Below are positions 1 to 11,924 of a stretch of DNA of 64,000 nt, piece by piece; position 1 is the stretch's first letter; each line of letters opens with the position of its first letter. The stretch comes from Phocoena phocoena (lineage: Eukaryota; Chordata; Mammalia; Artiodactyla; Phocoenidae), in NCBI RefSeq assembly GCF_963924675.1, contig NC_089220.1, positions 54,074,639 through 54,138,638 of the forward strand. Direction: 5' to 3'. The position numbers and the translations under genes are program-made. The notes below the pieces were generated by a model. It saw nothing but the letters and a program-made list of their open reading frames with translations. It was not told the origin of the DNA and made no database searches.

Positions 1-1290
1 TTTAACCTTAGGCAGTGTAGTAATATCAAAACCTTGTGTTTTAATCACATAAATGTCCATTTAATTTATCCTATTTTAAATAACTATCTAAAGATTTCTT
101 TATTCATCTGAGATAGCTCCTTTTAAAATTTCTACCTTGTTGGAAATAGTATCTAGACTTTCTGTCGACATTAATTATTCTAATGATTTTATTAGCATCT
201 GTAAGACCCTCTGAGGGGAAGCAAAGACTGCAAACGAAGCTTCCCAAACCAGTTTTTCTTTGTTTTAAACTAAAGAAGTTCTTAGGTTAATCATTAGGTA
301 TATTTGTTTTTTCCACCTTTAATTTGATTGTTTTTATAGGTAACCATAAAACAGCTGTTTATAATGAGAGCGCTCTAATTCACCAATTTGTTAGTTTCTC
401 CAATTTAAAAGGATCCATCATGTGGCCATTAATAAAATATATTAATAGTGATTCAAACCAATAAGACGCCAGAGGCTTCTCCATAAGAGGGTGGGGGAGG
501 ATGTCACCTAAGTAAAATCCAGAGAGTTTACTCTTAAGAAAAGCATGGCAAAGGTCAAGTTTTCAAAACACAGACACACACACTCACACACACAGAATGT
601 CCTAGGAAGATCAGGTAGAACATTTACATCTCAAAGACACCAAGGAATGCAGGTCCCCCGCTGAAGGTCTTTGTTTAAAGTCAGAATTCTGAAAGATATT
701 TTTATCAAGCCAGCTTTTAAAACTCAGTTTAACTTAACTGCATACACAATAAAAGAGCCCCCTCATTTTTAGGGCAAGATTTCCTTTAATTTCCAATTAA
801 GTAAGTAGTTGTATGTACATAAACCAGGCTGGAGTATTAGTTGGAGGCTGGCAATCTGTCGTTCATTTTTCTTCTGTTTTAAAAGCTTTATTTCCCATTC
901 TGAGGTCAGTTTGTCAAAATAAAATTGCTAGTGACGATAGTGTGGTGGGCCAATGTGCTGCTTGAGAGCTTAACTCCTCTAGGTTTTGCCCCAGAGTTGT
1001 TTCAGCCCTCTCTTACATATCTCAGGTTCTCCTGGTGGCTTATAAGACTACCACGGGTGCTCAGATCGTGGAATGGCCAGTTCTTACTCGTGTCCCCGGT
1101 TGAGCAGGTTGTTAATTAAATCAGTGGGTTTCCCTATAGGGACAGCTGCATGGCATGAGGTCTTACTTCCACCACTTCTGCAAGTTTCTCAGTCACCTGA
1201 GAAAGCTGTTGCTGGCCGGGAGGAGAGAGTCCCTTCTTTGGAGCTCAGAAACTCTCATAAGATTTCAGTTTTATTTTAACAAACTCTATT
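1..1290. other. Unassigned DNA, possibly interior of the adjacent retrovirus-like fragment
   Basis: No gene is recognised. The two plus-strand frames near 925-1279 (64 and 68 codons) overlap each other and resemble no family I know. If the retrovirus-like signals at 1300-1880 are read on the minus strand, this stretch would lie downstream of the primer-binding site, where gag would start. I see no intact or recognisable gag frame, so that assignment is only positional. A CA-rich microsatellite lies at about 568-594. Confidence 0.35.
568..594. repeat. Imperfect (CA)n microsatellite
   Basis: About 27 bases of CA dinucleotides interrupted by G and T. Confidence 0.85.
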
Positions 1291-1324
1291 AAGGTAGTCA
1301 ATTCAAGGAAAAACAGGCCAGTCT

Positions 1325-1530
1325 TCCCCCTAATTATTCAGTCCCATCTTACTCAGTGTTTAACTGAGCAAAGTCTTCCCAGTCTTTAAACTGAGGATAA
1401 CTACTCAGCATCTAAACTGAGTCTTCCCAGTGCCTTTCCCTGAGGATAACCTGCTCAGTGCCTAAACTGAGCAAAATCTTCCCAGTCCTTCGACTGAGGA
1501 TAACCCAGGTACCTCTTCTTGAAATCGTTT
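1325..1530 (-). repeat. Degenerate tandem repeats in a retroviral-type leader
   Basis: The words TCTTCCCAGT, ACTGAGCAAA and CTGAGGATAAC recur three to four times at intervals of roughly 60-75 bases. The block lies just downstream, on the minus strand, of the primer-binding-site-like sequence at 1725-1742. That is where the untranslated leader of a retrovirus-like element would be. The repetition is seen directly; the leader role is inferred from position. Confidence 0.7.
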
Positions 1531-1724
1531 CAAGGATAACCTATTCCCCCACCAAATAAAACTTAGGATCATCAACCAATAACGGGAGATCCTAGAACCA
1601 GGAAAGACTCAAGCAAATTCGTCTGGACTCCCTGAGGAGACAGATGGGCACAAGAGGCCTCTCTGCTGGTCCCAAGGCTCTGGATCCTCGTAGAGTTCAG
1701 GCAAAGGAGAGGAATCTGCTCTGG

Positions 1725-1742
1725 TCCCTTCGTCGGTCACCA
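1725..1742 (-). promoter_or_regulatory. tRNA-Arg-like retroviral primer-binding site
   Basis: On the minus strand this reads TGGTGACCGACGAAGGGA. It closely matches the complement of the 3' end of tRNA-Arg(UCG), which ends in CCA, with one substitution and one extra base. It lies four bases beyond the CA that would end an LTR, the expected spacing. The match to the tRNA is from memory. Confidence 0.55.
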
Positions 1743-1746
1743 TAAC

Positions 1747-1880
1747 TGTCGACTTAAAAAATATGCACAACCTAAAAGTTGAGAGTAATGTTTTATTCAG
1801 TGGGAATTTTTAGGACGTCAAGCCCTGGAGGCAGCATCTCTAGTAACCCTGAGAGAACTGCTCAGGAGGATCCATAAATT
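1747..1880 (-). mobile_element. LTR fragment of a retrovirus-like element (R-U5 end)
   Basis: On the minus strand this segment has an AATAAA signal (1792-1797 on the plus strand), then a T-rich stretch, and ends in CA four bases before the primer-binding-site-like sequence. I could not locate the U3 start, so the left boundary on the minus strand is uncertain. The PBS and LTR appearance suggest a class I (gamma-like) endogenous retrovirus, but no coding region supports this. It is a non-functional remnant. Confidence 0.5.
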
Positions 1881-3761
1881 TTTAACAGTAATTTTAAATT
1901 ACCTCCTTGTGATATCAGGTGATTTTTATATTTCTTGTACTTTTCTATATTACAATTTTTTCAGTCCTGTATCATTTTACAAAACTGACAAAGATTTTTT
2001 AAAAAGAAAAGAAAATCAGATATCTTTCAGATATCATACATATCCTTATGCAACTATAACTTCTCAATGATAGCAGAGCATGACATCATGAAAATATCCC
2101 TGACCTTAATTTCAGTGGCCTTTATATTTGTTTATAACATCAAAGAGAGAAAGAAAAAGAAAAATCTCCCAAGTCCTAACAATCCACTTTAGAATCTTTA
2201 AATGCATGAGATTTTGGCCCAGTGTAGTTCCATGTGAATCTGCTGCTTTATTTCAAACTACTATTAATAAAGCTAGACTTCTGTGCTCACTCCCTGGTTT
2301 ATTTGGCAAATGCCAATTGAGTACATACTATATTAGATGTCATGGCATTCCCTCATGTATATACCATGACTGCTGCTATGATGCCATGTTCTCGAATAAC
2401 CACAACTGAAAGCAGGATAGGAAAGCGTCCCGTGAGGGAGTTTACATGCTGCAAATCTCCAAAGAGATCACTTCCAACCCCACTGAGCAAAGGCATTTAA
2501 AGTGGGTTGTGGTGAGCCAGACTGGGAAAGATCAGGAGAACTCTAGGATATTCCTGATGGATATATAAAGAAAACACTTCCCAGCAGAGAAAGAATGAAA
2601 TGCAGTCCACATATTCAGCTGTATAAAAAAAATCTTATTTTCTACAACATTTTATCTTAAGTCCTCATGCTATATACTAACAGAAAACACTTAAAGTTAG
2701 TTTTACCATTTTCTAAAGTTACATGAATTCCCAAGGCACTGAGGGTTGTGGGTGTGATGGTTAATATGGAGGGGTCCAGTCCACACAAGTGGGTTGCCAC
2801 TGTAATATCCGTTAACTCTGATGACATAACCCCTTCAGTTTTTATGGTTCTCTGCTATTTCCATTCCACAATTGCAGGAGAAAAATCTTACGTGATGCTG
2901 TAGGGTTCCCATCAGCCCAAATGCAACAGGAAGCCACTTCCTCTTAAAGTCCTGAGCTGCCCTAATAGCACTGGCAGCCAGCAGCCCCCAGGTCCCCTTT
3001 TTCCTGGGTCCCACAGACCTTTTCCTCTCTTCCTACCCTAAGGAAAGTTCTTTCTAGTCTGGGGTAGGTTATAGCCTTGCTCTCTTCCCAGCTTCTGGTG
3101 AAGTACTTCTTCTATTCCCATAAATCCTTCTCCCAAAAATATTAAGGATTTTGAAACACAAATTTCAAAGACATTCACAGCACATGACTATTTCTTGTAC
3201 AGCTGCGTCCCTCCTCTGAGGCAATGAGCCCAAAATTGACTGCTTGCTTGAGTAGGGAGAAGAGAAAGGAAAAAAATATGGCAAATGTTTCAAATATTAT
3301 ACAAACTATAATATTTCAGCCAAGTCTTTGCACCTCAAGTATAATTAAAGCTCAGCCATATATCAAGAAAACCTTCCCCTGAGGGATTAACCTGAAAGAT
3401 TCTCGTCTTCTCCTTTGGAGATACTGCAGGCAAGGAAAGGACTGCCACACTACTCATCTACCTGAAAGTGCACAAAAAAGGCAACCTGTTCACACACCAG
3501 TCTTGACTTCAAGTTACATTGTTATTCTTAGTTATAGGAGAAGTGAGCTTAATATATCATGGTCACATTCTCTAGGAAGATTCAGAATAAAAGTCTTTTG
3601 CTCCAAGAACATTGGCTATATCAGTATTAAATCATTTACTCATGGTATAGCCAGGAGGTCCTAAAACTAGGATTCCCCTACTGAGCAAATTCAGCAACAG
3701 AAAAGAGATCGCCCACGTTGAAAGATAGGAAGCTTTTATATAGCGAAGGTACCATTCATTA

Positions 3762-3775
3762 GTGCCACCTAGTGG
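3762..3775 (-). promoter_or_regulatory. Candidate CTCF binding site
   Basis: The minus strand reads CCACTAGGTGGCAC, which fits every position of the core consensus CCASYAGRKGGCRS. CTCF is the zinc-finger protein that anchors chromatin loops and insulators in mammals. The motif lies in a stretch where I recognise no transposon. Occupancy is not shown by sequence alone, and isolated core matches occur by chance. Confidence 0.5.
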
Positions 3776-5645
3776 TAGCATTGAATAAAATCCTGAGGTT
3801 TGGGTCTCAGTCCAAGAAATCCGAGAGCGAGAAAACTGTTGGCGAGAAATTTTACTGCTGGAAGGACACATCACTTTAAAACCCAAAGAAGTTTTATATG
3901 TCCAGTTTGACAGATTTGAAACTAGAAGCCAAGCTTTTAAATTTCCCATCCATTTTCCTTTCAATGTAATGCCATAGTACCTAACTTCCCTCTGGAACAT
4001 TTTCAGCATAGAAAGCAGATTGGCCTAGTGAACTGAGAACAAGGTTCAAAGAGAATTGCTGTGAGGCTTGGCCCAGGTCCCAAACTTAAGTTTGCAGAAT
4101 GGGATAATATTTAATTTGTAATCAACAAAGCTCACCTCCTAATGAAGTTTTCATCATTAGGCAATGTTTCGCACTGCTTTTCAGCCCTGCAGTTATTGGA
4201 GCACGCACCACCAAATCATATTTGTTATTGTTTTATAAGTTTTATATAGCGCTCAGCACCCAGGCATGTTCCCACACATATTCTCCTTCCTATCCTGCTC
4301 CCAGCATCCTGGATCAGTGCATTCTATTATTTTATTGTCAAGAGCATATGATTACCATCTTAGGTGTATTTTTAATAATAAATCATGCTTCTTGCTTCAG
4401 GGGAAAAAAAATCTCCAAACCTAATTATTTATTTGCATCTTGTAGAGGACATAATTACAAATTCTCTCCTAAACGGAGAAAGCATCAAAGGAAGAACGAA
4501 ATTTTGCTAATAACTTTATACTGTGCACACAAAGCTAAGGCCAAATCTCAGAAATATCTCAATGATATTCATTTTCTGATATTTATTGCTCATCCTCCTC
4601 TGAGAGTCCTCACAGCAAAGGAAAATAATATTTTTACATATTTTTAAATCAACTTTCTGTAAATGTAGGTGGCTTTTTAATGTATGAGAATAAAATTGAT
4701 TCTTGTGATTGTGTTCATTAAAAATAATAAATGCTTAAAATCCACTTGTCATTTTGTTCTTGCTCTTAATTTTTTTTTTCAGTTTCTAAATCTCTTTTTC
4801 TAAGCTAACTAATGCTTAACTTTCCATTTTTGCCTCAGGTAAGGTTCATTTAAACTTCTCCTATTTTTTATTTTCTGTATCTAGTTACACATTCAGAAGA
4901 ACAGACAAAGCTCAAAATAAAAATAATGCGTCCAATATTCCAATCACTTAAACTTTCTGGAAAATAAATGCTTTTCTGTGTTCTCCATAACCATAAGTAC
5001 ACGGCCCTTCACACCAGGGTGAAGGGTGAAATTTTACGAGTCACGGTCTTGACAGCCCTAAAGCTAATGAGGGCAAGCATCCATGCTGATGTAAGCTAGT
5101 TAGCATGGTACTTTCCTATAGGAAAGAGCCAAGAGTCATTATTAAATTTCAAATGTTATAGCTTGAGACTTAATAGCCTCACCCCAAGCCATTTCTATTT
5201 CTTTGCCTAAATACAGTTTGCTAGAATTCCCTCTACTGTGAAGAGAAATTGCTGATTAACCAAGTGGGATTTAAGCCTTCCTTCACTGGTCTAGTAAATA
5301 CGGTTCTCAGGCTAAGTGCCACTCACCCCCTCAAGTGTTTCTGGGCACAATTTCTTTCACCCAAGGACCCTCAGCATCACCTCTCTAGAGCCCCACACCA
5401 AGAAATGAAGATGATGATAGATTAAGCCATTAATTTGTAACTCTTCTACTACTGAGGTCACATTCAAGAATGGGAAAATATTTGGCTTAGAAAAATAAAC
5501 CAGCTCTCTACATACCTCTTTTTAGCAGCACATACTATCTGTCCCTAGATTAAGCTGAGTAAATGCTATTTTCATGAAGAACCTCCAGAGTCTAAAGTTG
5601 CTTTAAAAGCTTTCTTGGCCTTCTTTGCCTCACCGTCCCCTGTTC

Positions 5646-5667
5646 CCACCACCACCACGACCACCAT
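5646..5667 (+). repeat. (CCA)n-rich microsatellite
   Basis: Short imperfect run of CCA triplets ending in CCACCATG. Confidence 0.7.
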
Positions 5668-6785
5668 GTAAATTCTGAAAGATTCCAATTCAGGCCCTTA
5701 TGAAAAACAGTTTCACATGATGAAATTTACTAAATTCCAACTCCTGTCCAATTTCCTCATAGACAAAAATAACTGCTAGAAGAACCACAAATTTAGAAGT
5801 CAAGGGTTAGACATTTCTTAGAAACAAAGGTAGATCATGAAAGAAATTGAAAATGTTTCCAGCATTTCATCTCTGTCTCCATGACAAAATGAGTAGTTTC
5901 TGATGCAGCGGCGAAAGAGGAGGAAACTGGGCACGAAATTTTCTGTGCGTTTGATTCACCCATGGAGTCAAAACATTGAGTACAGCAGATAACAAGAAGC
6001 AAGAGAAAGGGCACATATGGTTCTAAGCTAAGAATGCTTCCTCTAGTTTCTGGTAATCAGGTAATTGCAAGATATATTTTGGCACAGAATCAGAACCCAG
6101 TTTGAATGCAAAGTAAAAATGTTCAAAAGAAAGATGCTCTACGTTATATCTAGGAAATTCTTCACAGGTAACATATGTTTGTAGTTAATGTAATCTATCC
6201 AAACAGGAGAGCCCTGTTTCATCAGACAAGTGTCTGTTCTGATGACCCAGGTACTGAGCTAGCAGAGAACATCTTTGCTGAAAATAGGAGAAAGTTTTAT
6301 GCCTGCTCAGAAAAGATATTCCCTGGTGGATAGAAAGGAAAAGAACACAAGAAAGAGAAAAGAGTTATTACTGAGCCAGTTACCTCCAACTTGCTATCTC
6401 TGCAGATATTTTTTCCCCTCTTTGCCTCCCTTTATTTCTCACTTACCCTCTGGTTTCTTCACTTTATTGTTTCTTTGAGCTTTTGATGAATATTCATATG
6501 TCTCTGTAGTGATTTGGCTGTACAATGATTAAAAACAGACTGAAGTACTTAATATATCCTCTTCTGAAAAAGGAAGCAGTTGGGTAGCAAGTCACACATG
6601 TCAATGAGGGATATTTTATCATAACAGCCAATGTGTAAAATCGTAGGTCTCGACCTACAGAGAGAATCCAATTGCCTTATCACAACTGAAGCATCCCCAT
6701 TTTAAAAATGTATTCAGGAGATATAGCCAAGTAAAAATTCTAACCTAGAGGCTCACCTATTTGTCAGCTAATCAGCTGCAGCTAT

Positions 6786-6895
6786 AGATCAAATATTTAT
6801 TGAGCTGGGCTTTGTACTAGGCTCAAGATAAAACAGAGGAGAAGGCAGACATGTGCATTACACTAAGAGTCTTGGGCAAGTGCTTTCTGAAGCTA
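6786..6895 (-). mobile_element. L2 LINE 3'-end fragment
   Basis: It begins with an AATATTTATTGAGC-type word followed by a degenerate gcctactatgtgccagg-type stretch, which is the reverse complement of the L2 3' end. It is short and highly diverged. Confidence 0.55.
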
Positions 6896-8404
6896 TTATG
6901 AAGGACTCTCTTCACAGGCCTTTATTAAAACACAGGCCACTATTAAAACACAGGCCACTCAAGTGGTGCGTGGTTGTGGAGATGAATAAGGGCTGAAATC
7001 CAGCTTCCACTCTGCTCTCCAACACTCTGCCCTGCCCAGAGGGGACACCTTTTAAAAAGTCACACAAAGGCAGCACCAGAAAGCCACAGCCTTGTATTAA
7101 AGCACAGTTTCCCCTTCCACAGGAGTTACTGTATCTTTCCTTGCCCTGGGGTTTCCCAAAATTTCAGAGACCACACTCATTTGTTACACCTCAACCATGG
7201 CCCTATAGGCTAGAGTCAAGGTGAATTAATGTAGACAGGAGTATTCAATTTGCAGAAGAACACAAAAATCTATACATTAGTGGTACAGCAATAGTGTAGC
7301 TGGTCTAGATTTCTTAGAGGTTTTGACCTAAGCTACTGTTTCTTAGCTGTCACTTTATTTTAAAGTCTCAGCCTAGCTTTCCTCTGCTTTCCAGAATTCT
7401 TTGTCCAGATTCCACCCAAGAGCCTTTCTCCAGCTGACTCACTATATCCCTACACTTGTAATTAGTAAATATGAAAAAAAAAAACACACAAAAAAGGCTA
7501 TGAAGGAAGCCAAGTTTGAGTGAATGAGTTGCACAGCTAATCTGCTACAACTAACCTGCTGTTAGTTCCACAAATTATAGGGGATGGAAATGGCACACTT
7601 CCGTCACTCATCTGCTGGTTCTGTTGCAAAGATAAACCCTTAATTGGCAAGCCTTTAATATCTAATGGCATTTTATGTTGTGGTCTGATAGAAATAATCT
7701 GTCCAAGCTTATGACAAAGTTGTTTTGTAAATCCCTACTAATAATGGCGGGAAAGACTTGATAATGCATATGTTCTTATTTTGGTATTAATAACTTACAC
7801 TAGCTTTAGTCCAAACAAATTCTGATCCTGTCACTTGAAAATGTAATTCTTAACATTCTTTGATTATAAAAGATTAGGGGTAAATCTTCTAAAAGTTAGT
7901 TTTACACATAGCTCCCTCGTAGCTTACTTATAATGTTGTTCTTCCATCAATTGTTTGAGATATGTTTAGCCCATAAAGATATTCCATCCAAAAAAAAACC
8001 CAGAGTATTTTGTATTTTAACCCAAGTCCTGGATTACCTCATATTGCCCTGTGATTGGAAAGCAACTAGAAATTTTGTCTGAATCCAGTTTTTATCCATG
8101 ATTTAATACCAGTTTAATATGGACAAGCAAGCAGCAGTTAACACAGGATTAAACGATGCCTAAAATCATTAATCTTTCTTATCATTTCATCAAATAAATA
8201 ACATTGTCATTCTTTCAACACAATTTTGTTTAACTGCCACAATAGACTTCAAATGATATCATATGGAAATTGTTCTTTTATGAAACAAACCAAAACCAAC
8301 CAAACAAACAAATCATTAGTCTTTTATACAAACAAGGGAGAGAGTCCTGAGAATATAAACTAATAGCATAGGTCACACCTAAATGTATTCTTATTATCTT
8401 AGGC
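6896..8404. other. Unassigned DNA, no gene recognised
   Basis: No exon or clear repeat family. At 6916-6959 the word ACAGGCC(A)CTATTAAAAC is repeated in tandem. An A-rich run lies near 7472-7493. Confidence 0.6.
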
Positions 8405-8816
8405 AGCTCCCTCAAGGATGAGACCCCTCCTCCATAAACCCAATAAAAACCCTCCTCATAACTGTTCTTCAGCCCCTACCCAAGTTCCAAGTAGCCACAA
8501 AGTAGAAAAAAGCCTGGACCAAATTCCTGGAATACTGCTTCCTCTTCCTCAGCAGAGTATGTCTCTCTGCTCCTTCAGGATTTGCCTGACACATCTCCCA
8601 AACCCTTTATCTGACCCCAATGCCTCCTTCCAACTTGGTTAGGTACGGCTCCATCTTAGCACTTACCACAGATTCATATATATCTGTGTGCTTGTCTTCC
8701 GCTCCATGAGAATGTGAGTTCCTTGAGGTCAATGACTGTATTTGAGTCTCTGTATTCCTAGTTCCAGCCACGCTGCCTGAAACATAATAAATGCTCAGTA
8801 AATGTTTGTTGACTGT
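8405..8816 (+). mobile_element. L2 LINE fragment including the 3' end
   Basis: Pyrimidine-rich sequence runs into the typical L2 3' end: CATGAGAATGTGAGTTCC, then a TGCCTGAAACATAATAAATG-like segment ending at TGTTTGTTGACTG. The 74-codon plus-strand frame and the 72-codon minus-strand frame here are shadows of this repeat, not genes. Confidence 0.75.
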
Positions 8817-8838
8817 AAGAACCAAGAATAAAAGAATA

Positions 8839-8885
8839 GAGCTTTTGAAAGATGAGCTTTTGAAATATTAGCTTTTGAAAGATTA
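8839..8885 (+). repeat. Three tandem copies of a 15-17 bp unit
   Basis: The word AGCTTTTGAAAgAT occurs three times back to back, with a 2-base insertion in the middle copy. Confidence 0.85.
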
Positions 8886-10903
8886 ATTGGGAACACCTGT
8901 TCTACCCATTAACTCCTTGAAAAACTGGATACATCACTACAAAATGTGGGCTTGTCTTTAAGTTTCAATCATTTTGAACAACTCCCATAGCTTGGTTATC
9001 TCAGTTTCAAGGATGATCGTATGTGGCGAATTCCTTTAGTTCATTCAACAGTAATACCTGTCACATGCCTGGTCGGTCCAGATGAGCCAAGATGGTATGG
9101 AATGCTACCTACAGTTTTTCTTATCGAAGAAGCTAGCAACAGGAATAGTTACCAATTAACAATTTATCTGTGAATTTCTCAAATCCTCTAAATCATTTTC
9201 TTGTCATCTTGGCTTCTAAACCCTTAAAGTCCTGAGAAGCTTACTAATGTAACATGCAGGCAAAATTATCGTTTCTTCTCCTTATTCATGTTAATTAAAA
9301 GAATATGTTTCACAAATATTGTTTCCTGACTATTTGCTTGCAGTTAACCACATGGACCCTTACTTTGTTAAGCTCTTGAATGAGTTTGCAATTCAACCTC
9401 TGAGCACAAATCTATGTTCATGAAAATGGACAATGTTTATGCCCATGAAAATTGCATTCTGTTACTTTAATGAAAAAGGATAAATATATTATATATTGCC
9501 TTTGAGTAGGCTGCCTTTGTGTAGATTTTGTGTGTGTGTGTGTGTAGATTTTTGAAAAATTGGCAACTCTATAAAAAGTTGAATCTCGATGTTTCTGTCT
9601 TACAAACTTGTACAGTTCTTTGATCTCCAGTTTGAATCACTAAGGTAAGCTGCTCATGAGCTGAAACAGCAGGCACCATCTCTCCATCTGCTGCACAGTG
9701 CCCCAGAGACGTCATGGGCCCAAGGAAGGTAAAAGACAGGAAGGAAAAGAACATTTCTGTTTGTTTTTTAACTTAAATGCCTGGAGCAAATCAAGCCTGA
9801 GTCTAGCTGCTAAGGGAAGAGACAGAATCCATCAGCATTTCCATGGGAAGAGGTGGGTCAGTTGCCCAGACACAGGAAGATACTGCGTGAGAGAGAGAAG
9901 GGAAATAAAATGGAGCACAAAGCAAGTCTAAATCAGTGGAATGCTAAAAATTTTAAATGATAAGGTAATCATTAAGGACACCTCTTTTTAAAGGCTCTCT
10001 CTCCCTTCTTGGGCTGTAAAATCATTTTTCCTGAGAGTCTCTGCAAGTGGACCAAGAAAATATGTCCCAAAACAGTGAGAAAGCATTATATTCAATTTTA
10101 TGTGATGTGAACACACCACTTGATGTGTGTGGTTCCTCCACCGGATCATCACACCATGCAAAGTAAGAAATGAAATCCTAGGTGTCATGTGTCCAAATTA
10201 AAAAGAAATCAGTCTGCTGACTCTTTAAAGAAGGTTGACAAGCTCTCCAGACTGAAGGCTGTGGCCATTAGAACTGCATCTGTCTATTATTATGCCTTCT
10301 CTGTATTATTATTCTATTCTTAGCTGGCAGAGTTACTCTATCAACATGAAAGCATCAGTCAAACTTCTGATTGACCACAAGATCATTCACTAATTTGGAC
10401 CCAAGGGGAGTTCTGTTAAAACTGCAGGATCTTCCTCCAAACAGTGCAAGTACACAGAGCCAAACTTGCTCCCGCGGTAACCAGCGTACACAGCTTGTTA
10501 TTTTTAACTACATCCCCTCCATAGTTAGGTCTCTCCTTTGGAACAGTGGATTATTATTCAGCAACTTCTGAACAAGCAGGGTGTGCACTGGAGCCAAGAG
10601 GGTTCTCAATGCCTCCCCTGTTAGACTTGCTAATCAATTCACTGTGGCTAAAATGAAAGTCAAGGTATACAGTGGGTATTAGGATCTTAATTTTCGGCAA
10701 ACAGCATTACCCACACAACACAACACAAATCTAATAAATACATGGAAGCTGAGAACTTACATCTCAAAGTTCATGGACAGTTAACAAACTGTACGTTCAA
10801 AGTGAATTCTAAATGTTTTTGACACGTTGTTGATTGACATCTGGAGAGCTTATGCACCTCTATCTTTTGCTTGTTTTTATGTTAGTTTTGTGTAGATTTA
10901 GAG
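8886..10903. other. Unassigned DNA, no gene recognised
   Basis: A (TG)n run lies at 9529-9545. Overlapping small frames on both strands at 9569-9931 flank an ACGTCA half-site but resemble no protein. No transposon boundary was recognised. Confidence 0.55.
9529..9545 (+). repeat. (TG)n microsatellite
   Basis: About eight TG units. Confidence 0.85.
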
Positions 10904-11115
10904 CAGTGGCTCTCAATAGAGGGTCAATTTTATCTCCCAAGGGATATTTGACAATGTCCAGAGACATTTTTGGTTGGGGTGAGGTGGAGGGGTGTTACTG
11001 GCACCTGGCAGGTAGAGACCAGCAATGCTGCTAAACATCCTACAATGCACAAGACAGTCCCCAAAACAAAGAATTATCTGGTCCAAAGTGTCAATGGTGT
11101 CATGGTTGAGAAAAC
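10904..11115 (+). mobile_element. MER5A-type DNA transposon (hAT-Charlie)
   Basis: It starts with CAGTGGCTCTCAA, contains TTTGACAATGTCCAGAGACAT, CTGCTAAACATCCTACAATG and CAAAGAATTATCTGG, and ends with GGTTGAGAAA. This is the near full-length layout of the non-autonomous MER5A element. Two short plus-strand frames overlapping it are not genes. No clear 8-bp target duplication survives. Confidence 0.85.
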
Positions 11116-11900
11116 GATGGAAAGAGAAATAAGAGGGAGAGAGAAATCTTTTTTTTAATTTTTAAAAAATAAATATCCATTTAATGCATGTTCATAGTTT
11201 TAAAAGCTAAATAGCACTAATAAAACGTCTCATGAAAATTAGCCATTAACTGCACTACTTCTTCCCCTTTTGAGTTTCCTTTCCCAAACAAAGGAAATCA
11301 TTATTCATTATTCATCTGGCTACCCTTTATTTCTAAAGAATATACTTACATCAATAGTTGTTATTTAGGCAAGTTTAGATATTGTTATTGACACTTTATT
11401 TTGCAATGGAAGAATTTAGCACTCTTTCAACACCTCACTCCTTCACTAATTTATTCATTCTTCTCTAATTTATTCTTTTTTTTTCTGTTTCCCATTTCTC
11501 TGTGGAAGGTTTTCCTGTCTTTATTTCCAACCTTTTTATTAAACTTTAATTTCAGCTATTGCACTATAATTTTTATTCCCAAAGGCTTTTTCTTGATCTC
11601 TTTTTAAATAACAACCTGTTTTTGTTTCATGGATAAAATATCTCCTCACATTCCCCTAAGGTTAGAACTATACTTTTTTAATTTTCTGTTGCTCACTGCT
11701 TTGTTTCTGTTTCCTCTAAGATCATTTTTTTGTTTGTTATGGTCCCTCTTTTTAATGTAAGAACGTTTACTTAAATATTTGGTGCTCTTTGCTGCCCATT
11801 CATGTTTAAAAGTGAGAAACTAAAAGACATATATGCATGGTAGGTCTTGTCCACTGGGGACTTATGGAGTACAATCTGGTGGCAGTTGGCCATACTGATG
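11116..11900. other. Unassigned AT-rich DNA
   Basis: T-rich sequence without a recognisable gene. The 68-codon plus-strand frame at 11401 is rich in Phe, Leu and Ser because of T-rich composition. Confidence 0.55.
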
Positions 11901-11924
11901 ATAGTTCCAGCTGCTGGTATGTGT

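Larger units (their letters stand above)
1886..6785. other. Unassigned AT-rich DNA, no gene recognised
   Basis: About 4.9 kb without a repeat family or exon that I recognise. The longest frames, 125 codons on the minus strand (3632-4009) and 141 codons on the plus strand (4222-4647), have no domain, signal peptide or family resemblance and are probably chance frames. Notable points are a CTCF-core match at 3762-3775, a CCA-rich run at 5646-5667 and a short hairpin with 8-bp arms around 5004-5025. Confidence 0.6.

Noticed and set aside
925..1279. Gag-like coding region next to the retrovirus-like fragment
   Set aside because: The frames are on the plus strand, opposite to the LTR and primer-site orientation, and show no gag motif.
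3632..4009. 125-codon minus-strand frame as a possible gene
   Set aside because: No domain, signal peptide or family resemblance; no promoter or splice context; it overlaps the CTCF-like motif; frames this long are expected by chance in 64 kb.
4222..4647. 141-codon plus-strand frame as a possible gene
   Set aside because: Composition follows AT-rich DNA; no recognisable motif or supporting context.
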